A stretch of DNA of 64,000 bases from NCBI GenBank assembly GCA_949825045.1, contig OX463809.1, positions 337,501 to 401,500 on the forward strand. Reading direction: 5' to 3'. Under the pieces are notes generated by a model. That model was not told where the DNA came from. It saw only the letters and a list, made by a program, of their open reading frames with translations, and searched no databases. The stretch's first letter is position 1. Each line of letters opens with the position of its first letter. Positions 1 to 11,720 of this stretch are shown in pieces. The position numbers and the translations under genes are program-made. The stretch is from Argyresthia goedartella. Its lineage: Eukaryota; Arthropoda; Insecta; Lepidoptera; Argyresthiidae.

Positions 1-14
1 CAGCTGTAAAAACT

Positions 15-2137
15 GTAAGTTAAGAATGATAAGTCCGAATTTCTCGTTCGTTGAGAAGTTCGTTAGGCGTACAATAGTCGAACGGAAGATTGATTCAGGA
101 AGTTACAGTTTCAAGTTAGACAGAGAAAGCATATATGCCCGCAAGCCGGTATTTCGCATCAGTTAGAGGTGTATTGCGCCAGATCGATCGTTGTTGTATT
201 TTGTGTGATGGTACCATTTATTTGTTTGTATATATGGGCGCTTGGAACTTCTTTTAGTGGTCGACCACAATTTATAATATTTGTTTGGGATATCGCATAG
301 ATATCCGTCGTAGTTTTACGACGTGAGTACTCAATGATATTTCATGTGCTCGCTAGTAGCGGCTTGTGGTGGTTCCAATTATATAATTAGTTCACAGCAA
401 TAACGATCCGAATAGACCGGTTTACACAATTGCGATTTGATTTCCGAAATGGGTTTGAAGTAGCGGTTACCTCAAAAGGTCCGTAACGTTTTGAAACCTT
501 CAACTCTGCGCAATTTGAGCTGGATGTTATCGAAACGTTGTCATTAGCGCTTTAGGAGATCTAACCCTCACCATAGCGAAGTGCATAGTTCGGTAAATAC
601 CGATCTATGAATTCCACTGACCTCAGCACGTCCTCGACCGAGCCCAATCATATATATTTAACTCAGCCTACACATTAGACCTCCAGCAAAATTTATATTT
701 AATTTAAAGATGCAACTTGAATCCAAACTGATCCAAGGCAAAGCAAAACAATCTACCCGGTCCTAAACAATGAACTTTAGACTGTAATTTGATCTCTTCG
801 CGCGTCCCCGACAACACTCAAATGTCAAAATATCAACAGGATAGGTTATCTGTGTTGACACCGGTTTAACTTTATTCTGAATTTGTTATTTCCATCCGCG
901 GAACCTCATCGATCAAACAGTCTCCCTATGCCCTGCCAACCTAGATTTAGCCGCAACTAAACTCCTGTCTAGCCTAGTCTAAAATCCTAGTGTTATACCA
1001 CGTCCATTATCGACATCACTCGAAAATGGTTGAGTTTGATTTGAATGTGCTTGTATGTTTAATGTCTGTGTGTGTGGGAATTTCAAAACTCGCTACTCGA
1101 AAGGAATGAGGAGAGGATTAGCCCGCGAATATCCTAAGAGCCAATCCAGGAACCCTATGGTGAAGGAAAAAGGAATTTAGGGTCGCTCCAAGCCCAGACT
1201 CAGACTCAGATAAATTACCTTCAAGTTCTTATCTAACGACCCAAGGATAGTTTTGGAATTTAGGGTAGGTTGATTTTAAAGATAGGAACCGAGGTATATC
1301 TCGGCGCTTCAGACACTCACGAAAATCCACTGAAACTCGCAATCACAATTCGTCCAGTTCAGACGCGTAAAACGGCAGACCAAAACTGTTTAGAATTGCA
1401 GAAAGATGACTGTCACAGTAGCTTGACGCTGAGACTGAATGCTTCCCCTCCCCGCACAATCGTATTTATAGACCCCACATGTCTGAAAAAAAAATGGCGT
1501 CCTTTGCGAACACGCGCTGCCCAAGCGAAAGCTTCTTATCACTAACTACACAGGGTCTAATTTTAACCATGCTATGCAGATCCGTCATTCTACAAATTGT
1601 GTCTACGCATAGTTTCTAATCAACCATTGGCTATAACTCAAAACATTTGGTATCGCCGATACACAGAATCTGTTGATCGCTGACCATAAAAAGCGGTTTT
1701 GATTAATTTAAGCCTTCCCGACCGCTAGCGCACTAGACAAAGACCACTAGAATGATATTCAAACCCATGGTTTCAAACTCGCCATATCATACCAAACAAA
1801 CGCAATTGTATATTTGCAGTCAACATAATAGCTTTCTCCGTATTGTTCCATAATAACCTTCCATTATTTAGTGATTCATAATTTATTCAGCGCGCAGCCA
1901 AATCGGCTCTGATCCCTACACATTCCGCAGGAATGCGACATAAAAAACCTGACCTGTAACCTTCCTCGAACCATCCCACGCGCTCGGCTCATTGTTTTTG
2001 CCCCCTTACCCTGAGCTACTCAAAAACCCAAACGTTAAATGAATCGACTCTTGTATTCAAATACAGCGCGGCGATGGGCTAGCCCTCTGTCACGAAAAAT
2101 GAAGTATCAAATGCACTGACTCTCGTGTACCATTACA
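15..2137 (-). repeat. 3' LTR of the Ty3-like element
   Basis: This is a direct repeat of 7296-9415 and lies downstream of the integrase on the minus strand, so it is the 3' LTR. By eye about 40 scattered substitutions and a few small indels separate the two copies over 2.1 kb, roughly 2%. A 91-codon open frame at 1270-1545 recurs in the other LTR. It is most simply an accident of the LTR sequence, because both copies descend from one template. Confidence 0.93.
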
Positions 2138-2509
2138 GCCCCCTCCCAGACCTTGAGACACTGTTTATCTCAGTTAAACATGGCGCAAGGATCTCATTAC
2201 CACTATGCTACCCATGCTTTGTCTATATCTACTCTATATGTACGGACATCTCAAATCATGTACACAGACCGATGAATCTGTCAATTATGTATATAATATT
2301 TACACAACTCGATTGAGCTCTCTCCTGTCTTATATTATTTATCTATCTAACTATACAACCTCCCTTACCCGCAACTCATCCTAATTCGTATTCCTATATA
2401 TATACTTTTTTTTTTGTTCCTTTCTAAACCATGCAAGATCCTTAAATCTACAAAGTAGTTACTCAAATTTACAGCTTACAGCTTAATTATATAACTTTTA
2501 TACACTATC
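2138..2509 (-). other. 3' untranslated part and polypurine tract of the Ty3-like element
   Basis: This stretch lies between the integrase stop and the 3' LTR and has no env-like ORF. Directly beside the LTR the minus strand has a purine run (2138-2150, core GGGAGGGGG), the expected site of plus-strand priming. The remainder is AT-rich with a T run near 2408-2416 on the plus strand. Confidence 0.6.
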
Positions 2510-3463
2510 TTATTTATCTACGCCTTTATTCGTCCTCACATAATACCTGGCTATATTTATAGTATTGTAGTTACCCAATATGTCATTTGAAACCGGATCT
2601 ACTAAAGTATAACAGTTCGGATATACCACTGCCGAAATAACATAAGGCCCTTTATACAACAATGAAAATTTCCGCATGATTTTATGTTCTTTATTTGAAC
2701 GCACAAAAGTCTTAAGTTTCACATAATCACCTATACAATAGAATTCTAACTTACGCCGTTTGTCTGCCTGTCGCTTACGTCGTTCACTAGAACTTTTAGA
2801 GTTTTCTATCGCTACATTCCGCACCTGTTCCGTATCTCGCGCACTATGACCTAATAACCATTCATCGCCTAATTCCTTGTCAATAGTTAACGGTTCCCGC
2901 CTACCAAACGCCAACTCATTAGGCGCAAAGCCTGTGCTTGTGTGTTCGATATTATTGTAGCAATTTTGAATGTCCGGTAACACGTCGACCCAACTTCGAT
3001 TACTTCCGCCGCAATAAGTTCTAATTAGTCGACCTAGCTCGCGATTCACTCTTTCTACGCTATTAGAATTTGGACAATACACCGACGTATGAGTGACCCG
3101 AATCCCTAGCTGTTTGAGACCAAATTCCCAAACTTTCGATATGAACTGTGGTCCTGAGTCCGTAATTATAGTTTCGATAGGTATTTCCCTATGAAATCTC
3201 TTTGTACAAGCGAGCACGCTCCTACCTGTAGCTTTTCGCATTGGATACAATTTTATCACCTTACTGTACACGTCTTGAATCACATATATATATTGATATC
3301 CGAATTTACCTACGGGCAATGGCCCATAAAGGTCCGAGAAAACTTTCTCACCCAACTTTTCCGCCAGCACCGGTGTACAAGGAATAACGGTATTGTTAGT
3401 ACTTGGTTTGACCTTTTGACATATGTCACAACTTCTTATCACCGTGCTAATCACCCTACTCAT
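2510..3463 (-). pseudogene. Ty3-like integrase, core and C-terminal domain
   Basis: The 317-codon frame is retroviral-type integrase, which inserts element cDNA into the chromosome. The CxxC half of the HHCC zinc site is at residues 12-15. The catalytic triad is visible as D44 (in SDLYGP), D102 (in TDSGPQF) and E137 (in VERVNRE). The tail is basic and contains a GPYVI motif, as in the C-terminal domain of Ty3 integrases. The first half of the zinc domain is encoded in the preceding frame (3460-4269). The two frames join through a frameshift at about 3460-3470, so integrase is broken exactly within its zinc-binding domain. The chosen start is only where the open frame begins, not a real translation start. 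Confidence 0.92.
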
Positions 3464-4269
3464 ATGAAGAAAATGTCCTTCATCAGTGCTGATATTTTAT
3501 ATCTGCCGTAGTGACCTATTTCTTCATGTATGTGTAATATCAGTTCCTCCTGTAATGCCTCCGGAATTACTAACAACTGTACGTTCCGCTTCGGCACGTG
3601 AAAATATAACGTATCACCTACTAGCTTGTAATTATCAAACCCTCTCGTTTCCGTATCAACCACCCTACGTCTGATACAACCGCTAATTCGATTTAACCGC
3701 TCATCTTCGCTTTGTAATCTCGCAATGTCCCGTAAACTCGAAATAACACTTGCGGTATTCGATGCCTGAAACCAGAATATTCCCGGCTGAACATTTATAC
3801 TGTCATTCATACCTCCAGGTCCCGCTATTTGCCTGCTTAGCGTGTCGGCAATTTGATTATCAGTCCCTCGCACAAACTCTATGTTATAATCGAATTGCTC
3901 TAAAAACATAACCCACCTAGTTACGCGTGCCCCCAATAAAGTCCACGACTTAATGAACGTTAAACTTTTATGATCCGTTCTAATAATAACTTTTTCTCCC
4001 AGCAAATATATCTCAAATCGCTTTAAAGTGTATATAACTGCATACATTTCCTGTTCGCTGACAGACCATCTAGTTTGAGCTCCCTTAAATGCCTGCCAAC
4101 AAAACCCTATAATTCGTTCCTGGCCCAAATCATCTAATTGATAAACATAGCCCCCAATTCCTATAGCGCTGGCGTCGCATTGAACATAATACGTCTTTCC
4201 CGCCAATGGCTGACTCAATATTATACTTTCTGAGAATTGTTTTTTTATCTCGTCAAAAGCACTCTGCAC
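3460..4269 (-). pseudogene. RNase H and start of integrase zinc domain (Ty3-like pol)
   Basis: The 269-codon frame starts at the RT connection and contains a Ty3-type RNase H. The acidic residues are recognisable: D32 in QCDAS, the glutamate of SEQEMYAVIY and the aspartate of RTDHKSL. The end carries the HxxxxxxH-type half of the integrase HHCC site (HIHEEIGH). RNase H degrades the RNA template during reverse transcription. Frame breaks flank it on both sides, at about 4260 against the RT frame and at about 3460 against the integrase frame. It is a fragment of one pol polyprotein, not a separate gene. Confidence 0.9.
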
Positions 4270-4759
4270 TGCACCTCCAGACGAACTTGACTCCAGACCG
4301 TAATAAATTGTATAAGGGCTGTGTTAACGTTCCAAAATTTTTTATAAACCTCCGAAAGTAATTTAGGAACCCCAAAAACGCCCTCAATTGCCTGACAGTT
4401 CTGGGTGACGGATATAATTTAAGTGTTTCAATTTTGTCCGGGTCCATTTGCAAACCTTGTGTAGACAAAATGTGCCCCAATAACTTGACTTTTTTTTGTG
4501 CGAACTCGCATTTTTTTAGTTTGCATGTGAAGCCCGCGTCTTTCAATTTAATCAGAACCGTGTCCACTTGAGTCAAATGCTGATCGAAGTCACCCTCAGT
4601 TAAAATCGCCAAATCGTCAACAAATTTTAAACAATATGACCTAACCTCTGGCCCTAAGATTAAGTCCATCGCCCTCGAAAATGAACCCACCCTGGTTTTC
4701 AACCCCTGAGGTAAAACGTTGTAAACATAACTTCTGCCTTGATATACAAAACCCGTGTA
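4253..4759 (-). pseudogene. Reverse transcriptase palm and thumb (Ty3-like pol)
   Basis: The frame contains the RT active-site motif as FVDD (residues 27-30 of the 149-codon open part that begins at 4702), followed by the GHILSTQG and FLGFLNYFRRFI motifs typical of Ty3/gypsy RT. The open frame really extends upstream to the stop codon at 4760-4762. The residues just after that stop continue the RT alignment, so the stop is a point nonsense change within RT. A frameshift near 4260 separates it from RNase H. Confidence 0.9.
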
Positions 4760-5590
4760 TCATTTAGATTCGTCTGATAATGGTATAGAAAAATACGCAT
4801 CTTTGATATCAATAATCGCTATGTAATTTATCCGGCGACCCGACTGCAATATCTCACTCATTAAAGGTGTAGTTTCAACTTCCCCAACCATTCCCGTGTT
4901 TAATTGGCGCGCATCTAGCAATATACGGACCTCCCCTGACTTCTTTAGTGCACAAGTCAATGGACTGCTGAAATCCGTAGATTGCCTGCTAATAATACCT
5001 ATCTGTTCCATTTCTTCCAATCGTTTTGTTACTTTATCGCGATAAGCGAACGGTATGGGATAGCTTCGTTTTACGAAAGGCGTTTCATCTCTCATTTTTA
5101 TCTCATGTATATATTTATTTGTCCGACCCACCCTATCGCTAAACAACTCTGCATGCTTATTTAACACCGGTAATAACTTTGTTTTGTGTTCAACAGGTAT
5201 TGATGAATTATTCACATATTCCTCTATCATATTTCTACTGGTATCTTGGTTCTGCAATTCCATTGTACAACAGCAAGAATCCTGATTAGGGCCAGTACCT
5301 AATGGTATTTCACACAACCGCCCGGCGCTTCGTATAATTAGCCTCTTATTACCCTCACACATTAAACTGGCTCGCGTCTGTTGTATAAAATCAAACCCTA
5401 AAACTAAATCTTTAGGCACCCTTGTTAATACTAGCATTGGAGTATCGATAACGCATTCACCTATTGTTAATGGTAACGTAACTAACTTATCAACCTTTTC
5501 TTTACTGACCCCAAACGCACCTGTGATTCTCAAACTTGGGATCGGTATTTCCGTCGGTTTTCCCAATTGCCTGCATACTTCATCGTACAC
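4760..5590 (-). pseudogene. Protease C-terminus and RT fingers (Ty3-like pol)
   Basis: The first 80 or so residues look like the end of a retropepsin with a GFDFIQQ segment. Residues about 165-276 are the fingers of Ty3 RT: KRSYPIPFAYR, ITDFSSP-like SPLTCALKKSGEVRILLDARQLN, then IAIIDIKDAYFSIPL, which holds the first catalytic aspartate. The frame ends at an in-frame TGA (4760-4762); the next codons continue RT in the same frame. Upstream, a frameshift near 5585-5600 separates it from the protease active-site frame. Confidence 0.9.
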
Positions 5591-5963
5591 TCTCCGACTA
5601 ATACACTGATTTCGCTGCCCGAATCAATCAAACTACTTACAACAATATTCCCAATACGCACATCTATCTCAGGTAATGTCAAGGTTCTACATAAATCGCG
5701 CCCACACTCAGTCGAATCGTCGTCTCTGAATATCGTATGTAAACGCCTGTCATTTCGATCTCTACAATTCGACCTAGATTTTTCATCTAAACACACGGCA
5801 TATCCGTGCGCTTTATGCGCTAGTAATTGAATAAATTCATTCACACCCACGTTCGAATCCAAATTACACAAATCATACAGTCTATGCTTTTTCCCAATTT
5901 GATCGGCTGTCCACCCGAACCGTAATAAATATCTGAGCGCGAACGACCCGCGCGAGTCCACTA
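5530..5963 (-). pseudogene. Start of pol with protease active site (Ty3-like)
   Basis: This frame begins exactly at the end of gag and lies in the -1 frame relative to it. It contains the retropepsin catalytic motif as LIDSGSEISVL. The protease cleaves Gag-Pol. A frameshift at about 5585-5600 truncates it just after the active site. The likely entry to this frame is by ribosomal slippage at 5964-5970 and not by a start codon. Confidence 0.88.
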
Positions 5964-5970
5964 GTTTTTT
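5961..5970 (-). promoter_or_regulatory. Candidate -1 ribosomal frameshift site at the gag stop
   Basis: On the minus strand the gag frame ends TCA AAA AAC TAG. This places the slippery heptamer A AAA AAC (5964-5970) immediately before the gag stop (5961-5963). A one-base backward slip enters the frame that carries the protease (5530-5963). A AAA AAC is one of the best known -1 slippery sites in retroelements. I did not assess downstream RNA structure. Confidence 0.7.
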
Positions 5971-7000
5971 GAATTCTGATTTATCGCATTATTCCTGGCA
6001 CTTGAACTTTGCCCTGCCTCTGTATCTCCTGAACTATCATTGCCCCTTTGGAACCCTATTGCCTTGAAACTAGCCTGAGGCTGTCCACCTCTACCGCGAA
6101 AATAACCGCGAGCGCGCGTCCCAAATTCGTTTCGTGCCTTTGTTCCCGCGTTATAATTATTCCTACGACTCACCGCGTTATATCGCATCGTATTTACTCG
6201 CAATGCACGATATTGCCCTCGCATGTAGCTATTCCGCCTTACGTTGTTCGTATTCATTGTCTCCGAACCATGCAACGCACTTAATTCCCCATCGACATTC
6301 CGGTCTTAATGCCGAAGGAACTCGACCGCATCTCTTATAGTCATTGGTTCCTTTCTAGCAAAAAACGCTACCCGAATATCGCGCGGCAACTGTCTGAAAA
6401 TCGTGTTGATCTTCTCCGTATCAGTAAACGGTATCGTAAGCTCATATATGCTATTCAATTGAGAGGCAAAGAATTCTTCCATACTTTGACCTTTCTTGGA
6501 ATCGAACTTCGCAGTTAGGAATCTTTGTTTAATTAATTCCTGTTCATTATCACCCCAGAATACCTCTCTGAAATCTTTTCAAAATCCGAATAGGTTCGCC
6601 ATGAGTCTCTGTATATGCTCATTCGAACTTTTGCAATTCCTATCAAACTATCCGTTGCCCATATCAAAGCCCTCGAACTATCTCCCGAGACTTTAATATA
6701 AGCCTTTAAATCTCTTAAGAAAATCATCGGATTTTCCGAACTCCACCCATCGAATGTCGGCAACTTCTGTGTCATTTTCACTATGCATGTTTGACGTTTT
6801 TCTACCGATTGTTCAAACGTCTCTAGTTCCTGTCTGTCAGTCTGTCTGTTCGAAGTCCTACTAGCATTGCTCGCGCTCGAACCCCTTTTCAAACTGTCTA
6901 ATTTCAGCTGTCCTGACGCCATCTCATTATTTAAACCACTTGTCTGCGAAAGTGAGTCGTCTTGTACAACCCGACTAACGTTCTTTTTTGCCCGGCCCAT
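5961..7000 (-). pseudogene. Gag of the Ty3-like element
   Basis: Gag forms the virus-like particle and binds the genomic RNA. The open frame from 7000 to 6533 has an N-terminal basic stretch and then a retrotransposon-Gag core (LPTFDGWSSENPMIFLRDLKAYI). At about 6565-6585 a frameshift moves the reading to the frame that ends at 5961; there the core continues through KKGQSMEEFFASQLNSIYELT. A TAA at 6306-6308 interrupts this second part. The C-terminus is rich in Arg, Asn and Gly (RARGYFRGRGGQ) and has no CCHC knuckle, so RNA binding would rest on the basic RG-rich tail. About 345 codons in total. Confidence 0.85.
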
Positions 7001-7295
7001 TGCTCGTCAACACTAACCCGTCGGCTCTGTGAAAACAATGCCCCTTTTTTGTTGTTGCTTATTTCTTACTTACAAAACTGAACTGTTTAAAATCGTTTCT
7101 ACGTTGTGTTATTTTTTAAAGTAACGCGTTAGACCTTGATTCTTTTATAATATCTAGGTATCAGAATATCTAGGATATCCTTCGGTCTCGGCACCAGAAA
7201 ATCTGTAACGGTATTAAAGGCTAAGGTCGAGCCACCGCTATCAGTAGCTATGATCGTCTATTCTATCTACCCCAAAAGGAGATGTCCCGATTCCC
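7001..7295 (-). other. Leader between 5' LTR and gag (Ty3-like)
   Basis: This untranslated stretch should hold the tRNA primer-binding site next to the 5' LTR. On the minus strand the bases beside the LTR read GGGAATCGGGACATCTCC and do not start with TGG, so I could not name the primer tRNA. The boundary is defined by the point where similarity to the other LTR stops. Confidence 0.5.
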
Positions 7296-9415
7296 GTAAG
7301 TTAAGAATGATAAGTCTGAATTTCTCGTTCGTTGAGAAGTTCGTTAGGCGTATAATAGTCGAACGGAAGATTGATTCAGGAAGTTACAGTTTCAAGTGAG
7401 ACGGAGAAAGCATATATGCCCGCAAGCCGGTATTTCGCATCAGTTAGCGGTGTATTGCGCCAGATCGATCGTTGTTGTATTTTGTGTGATGGTACCATTT
7501 ATTTTTTTGTATATATGGGCGCTTGGAACTTCTTTTAGTGGTCGACCACAATTTATAATATTTGTTTGGGATATCGTATAGATATCCGTCGTAGTTTACG
7601 ACGAGAGTACTCAATGATATTTCATGTGCTCGCTAGTAGCGGCTTGTGGTGGTTCCAATTATATATTTAGTTCACGGCAATAACGATCCAAATAGACCGG
7701 TTTACACAATTGCGATTTGATTTCCGAAATGGGTTTGAACTAGCGGTTACCTCAAAAGGTCCGTAACGTTTTGAAACCTTCAACTCTGCGCAATTTGAGC
7801 TGGATTTTATCGAAACGTTGTCATTAGCGCTTTAGGAGATCTAACCCTCACCATAGCGAAGTGCATAGTTCGGTAAATACCGATCTATGAATTCCACTGA
7901 CCTCAGCACGTCCTCGACCGAGCCCAATCATATATATTTAACTCAGCCTACACATTAGACCTCCAGCGAAATTCACATTTAATTTAAAGATGCAACTTGA
8001 ATCCAAACTGATCCAAGGCAAAGCAAAACAATCTACCCGGTCCTAAACAATGAACTTTAGACTATAATTTGATCTCTTCGCGCGTCCCCGACAACACTCA
8101 AATGTCAAAATATCAACAGGATAGGTTATCTGTGTTGACACCGGTTTAACTTTGTTCTGAATTTGTTATTTCCATCCGCGGAACCTCATCGATCAAACAG
8201 TCTCCCTATGCCCTGCCAAACTAGGTTTAGCCGCAACTAAACTCCTGTCCAGCCTAGTCTAAAATCCTAGTGTTATACCACGTCCATTATCGACACCACT
8301 CGAAAATGGTTGAGGTTGATTTGAATGTGCTTGTATGTTTAATGACTGTGTGTGTGGGAATTTCAAAACTCGCTACTCGAAAGGAATGAGGAGAGGATTA
8401 GCCCGCGAATATCCTAAGAGCCAATCCAGGAACCCTATGGTGAAGGAAAAAGGAATTTAGGGTCGCTCCAAGCCCAGACTCAGACTCCTATCAATTACCT
8501 ACAAGTTCTTATCTAACGACCCAAGGATAGTTTTGGAATTTAGGGTAGGTTGATTTTAAAGATAGGAACCGAGGTATATCGCGGCGCTTCAGACACTCAC
8601 GAAAATCCACTGAAACTCGCAATCACAATTCGTCCAGTTCAGACGCGTAAAACGGCAGACCAAAACTGTTTAGAATTGCAGAAAGACGACTGTCACAGTA
8701 GCTTGACGCTGAGACTGAATGCTTCCCCTCCCCGCACAATCGTATTTATAGACCCCACATGTCTGAAAAAAAAATGGCGTCCTTTGCGAACACGCGCTGC
8801 CCAAGCGAAAGCTTCTTATCACTAACTACACAGGGTCTATTTTCAACCATGCCATGCAGATCCGCCGTTCTACAAATTGTGTGTACGCATAGTTTCTAAT
8901 CAAACATTGGCTATCACTCAAAACATTTGGTATCGCCGATACACAGAATCTGTTGATCGCTGACCATAAAAAGCGGTTTTGATTAATTTAAGCCTTCCCG
9001 ACCGCTAGCGCGCTAGACAAAGACCACTAGAATGATATTCAAACCCATGGTGTCAAACTCGCCATATCATACCAAACAAACGCAATTGTATATTTGCAGT
9101 CAACATAATAGCTTTCTCCGTATTGTTCCATAATAACCTTCCATTATTTAGTGATTCATAATTTATTCAGCGCGCAGCCAAATCGGCTCTGATCCCTACA
9201 CATTCCGCAGGAATGCGACATAAAAAACCTGACCTGTAACCTTCCTCGAACCATCCCACGCGCTCGGCTCATTGTTTTTGCCCCCTTACCCTGAGCTACT
9301 CAAAAACCCAAACGTTAAATGAATCGACTCTTGTATTCAAAATGGGCTAGCCCTCTGTCACGCAAAATGAAGTATCAAATGTACTGTGCATAATGTACTC
9401 TCGTGTACCATTACA
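7296..9415 (-). repeat. 5' LTR of the Ty3-like element
   Basis: Direct repeat of 15-2137 lying upstream of gag on the minus strand. It would provide the promoter and the RNA 5' end. The copies differ by an indel near the TG end (a short extra segment at about 9381-9395) and by scattered substitutions. The 91-codon frame at 8550-8825 mirrors 1270-1545. Confidence 0.93.
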
Positions 9416-9940
9416 ACATTTGGTTATAACTGGAACTGATTTTTTTTCTATACCTAATACTCTATTAGTAATACTTAATGACAAATTTTGACTTCTAAAA
9501 TTTACCTAGAATATGTTTTAGTTACTTAAATGAAGAAAAATAGATAATTTACTGATGAATGGTTTAGAGATGACAACAATAACAAAAATTAACTTTTATG
9601 TATATTTTGCGTATTATAGGTAGGTATAATCACACAAATCATCACACGTCACATCTCTTTTACTAATTCATCCCACATTCATCATCGCCATCATCACCCT
9701 TCACAGACATAATCATAATAATTCTTTTTATTCATATTTTAAAATGAAATATCACTTTCTATATCTTTCTATTTCTCGTCGTCTTCCTAAATCTATTCTA
9801 TCATTCATTATCACTTTTGCCTAATAATATTTTATCAACTTTCACACAATGAACTTTCTTCTCTTTTTTAAGTAAATACCTACTTTTATTTAAAAATGAT
9901 ATTCATTCTCTCAAACGTTAGTTAAATCATTAAAAATAAT
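9416..9940. other. AT-rich spacer, no feature seen
   Basis: AT-rich sequence between the Ty3-like element and the tandem duplication. It has no ORF of interest and no repeat I could recognise. A CAT/CATC-rich patch lies near 9640-9710. Confidence 0.5.
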
Positions 9941-10767
9941 ATAGTTCTTGACGTCAACCCTTTACAAATTAATCGATATTATTTATTACACCATGTACGG
10001 GGAAGTATAGCACACACATAAAAAACAATTTTAATTCTTAAATATTCAATTTTTACCCGTTTATTTTTTTACATTTACAATGAGTAATTATGACGATAAT
10101 GGTTAAGTCGTCACAAAAAAACAAAATATCTTACTAAAATCAAACAAACAAAAAATAATACATATTGGTTACGACTCACGCTCACGAAGATTTCGCGTGT
10201 TACCTGTCGTTCCTATTCGTCGCCTTGGTGCTTGCTACAGCTCGCTCCGGGACACATCTCCCAGCTGCTCCTCATCGGACCCGTACATTGTACAGCGTAC
10301 AATGCGCACTGCGCCCTGCGTCACACATCATCTAGGCTTGCACAGATCACCCGGCACCCGGCACCCGGCAGGAATCCTCTTTATAATTTGGGTTTTTAGG
10401 TAATTTGGTTTTTAATTTGGTCACTGGTTCTGCTTTTGGTTCTAGTTTTATTTTGCGGTCTTCTTAATTTTGTAGATATATTATTTTTTTGTTATTTTAA
10501 TCTTAATTTAAATGTCCATTATTTTATTTATTTAAGTAGTTCCATATATATTGAATCTATTAACAGTTTATTTATATGTATAAAGGTATAATTTTCTTGC
10601 TATAGTTATTTAGGTATAATTTAGCACTTTTTGTCCGTTTCACATTTTATTTCACATTTAGTCCAACATTTCATTTCACTTTACACGAAATGTGCCATTC
10701 GGCGCAGCACAGCCTTTTAGGGCAGGCTGGCCTGGCAAGGTCGCCATATAAGGATGGGCCTATGGGA

Positions 10768-10878
10768 TGTAGTGAGAGACGTGTTTGTTGATTCAAAGAC
10801 GGGCGTTTATTGACTAAGGATGGACAAAGACATTGGTTATTATAGAGACGTATAGGCTAAAGGTGGTGACACACTACA
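10768..10878 (-). repeat. Candidate small solo LTR or TRIM-like segment
   Basis: On the minus strand this 111-bp segment begins TGTAGTGTG and ends CTCACTACA, has a TATAATAA box and an AATAAA signal in LTR-like order, and is followed by TGGCGACC within about 20 bp, which resembles a primer-binding site. No second copy flanks an internal region and no target duplication is clear. The duplicate lies at 16046-16156. Confidence 0.35.
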
Positions 10879-11564
10879 CTCCACCACGAAGTCAATTACA
10901 GATTTGATTTTTGGGTTAACGTTTATTGAGTAATTGATTAAAATTTCCTCAAAAGGGAAACGCGATTGGATGAAATTTTCTCGATAGAATTTAATTAAGA
11001 AAACACCTCTAAATTATTTTATTTTTTCCTGTAATTCTGAAATCCAAACTAATTACATTGTGGAACTGCGTTCAAAATGTAAATATTATGTATTCGCAAA
11101 ATCTCCTTAAAAAACTTTTCAACAAAATAGCGTAGTTTATTTTTAAACAATTTTTCTGTGGTTTAGCGCTAAGTTTTTTCATTTTTTCCCGATTCCGAGT
11201 AACGAGTAAACGGCGACCTTTGCACGGACGAGGTAGCTCCTTATTATCAACGTTGGTCAGGATCTGATGATGGGATCATCGAGAAATGGAGGGAACTCTT
11301 CAAAAAATAAATGCACACCTCTACAGGTAGCGATTTCGCTATTGTAAATAGTATCTCGTGCATTTGGAAGCTGAAGATATGTGGAAGCATGTCGTGGTGG
11401 ACTGGAATTGGTGATGAATACTACAGATTACCACCAGCAGTACTAATCAATTCTGAGTATTGAAAGGGTTGGGATCGATTGCTTAAATTGTTGCTAATCA
11501 AAAAGGATTTAATTGAATTAGGTTTTTATAAAGATTTAGTTTTTTTACAAGTACATACATTGCT

Positions 11565-11720
11565 TCTGCCCTAACACTGGGATACCCTGTGTCGTGGGAA
11601 CCAGAACCAGAACATCCAAGACCTGGGTTTCTTTTTCTTTATCCCCAGCCGGGAATTGAACACGGGACCTCTCGCATGGAAGGCAGAGCCAAGACCACAG
11701 CCCCAAGAGGTTGTCAATTA
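11565..11720 (-). repeat. tRNA-related (SINE-like) segment in unit 1
   Basis: On the minus strand GTGGTCTTGGCTCTGCC is followed about 25 bp later by CGTGTTCAATTCCCGGC. This resembles an A box region and a B box (GTTCAATTCC) of a RNA polymerase III tRNA promoter. The following sequence does not fold into an obvious tRNA, so a tRNA-derived SINE head is the likelier reading. The copy in unit 2 is at about 16843-16997. Confidence 0.5.

Larger units (their letters stand above)
15..9415 (-). mobile_element. Ty3/gypsy-like LTR retrotransposon with 2.1-kb LTRs
   Basis: Two near-identical direct repeats (15-2137 and 7296-9415) flank a minus-strand internal region that reads gag, protease, reverse transcriptase, RNase H, integrase in that order. 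Integrase after RNase H is the Ty3/Metaviridae arrangement and excludes Copia. On the minus strand each LTR begins TGTAATGG and the left copy ends TTACA. The LTRs are long for Ty3 elements; from memory Ulysses-type fly elements have LTRs of similar size. No env ORF exists between the integrase and the 3' LTR. The coding part carries at least three frameshifts in pol, one in gag, a nonsense codon in each of gag and RT, so this copy cannot make a full set of proteins. I could not find a clear target-site duplication. Confidence 0.93.

Noticed and set aside
1270..1545. 91-codon frame present in both Ty3 LTRs (also 8550-8825)
   Set aside because: Both copies derive from one template, so conservation carries no information, and the frame resembles nothing known.
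2138..2509. A possible env gene after the Ty3 integrase
   Set aside because: Only about 370 bp remain before the LTR, and no frame with a signal peptide or membrane segment is present.
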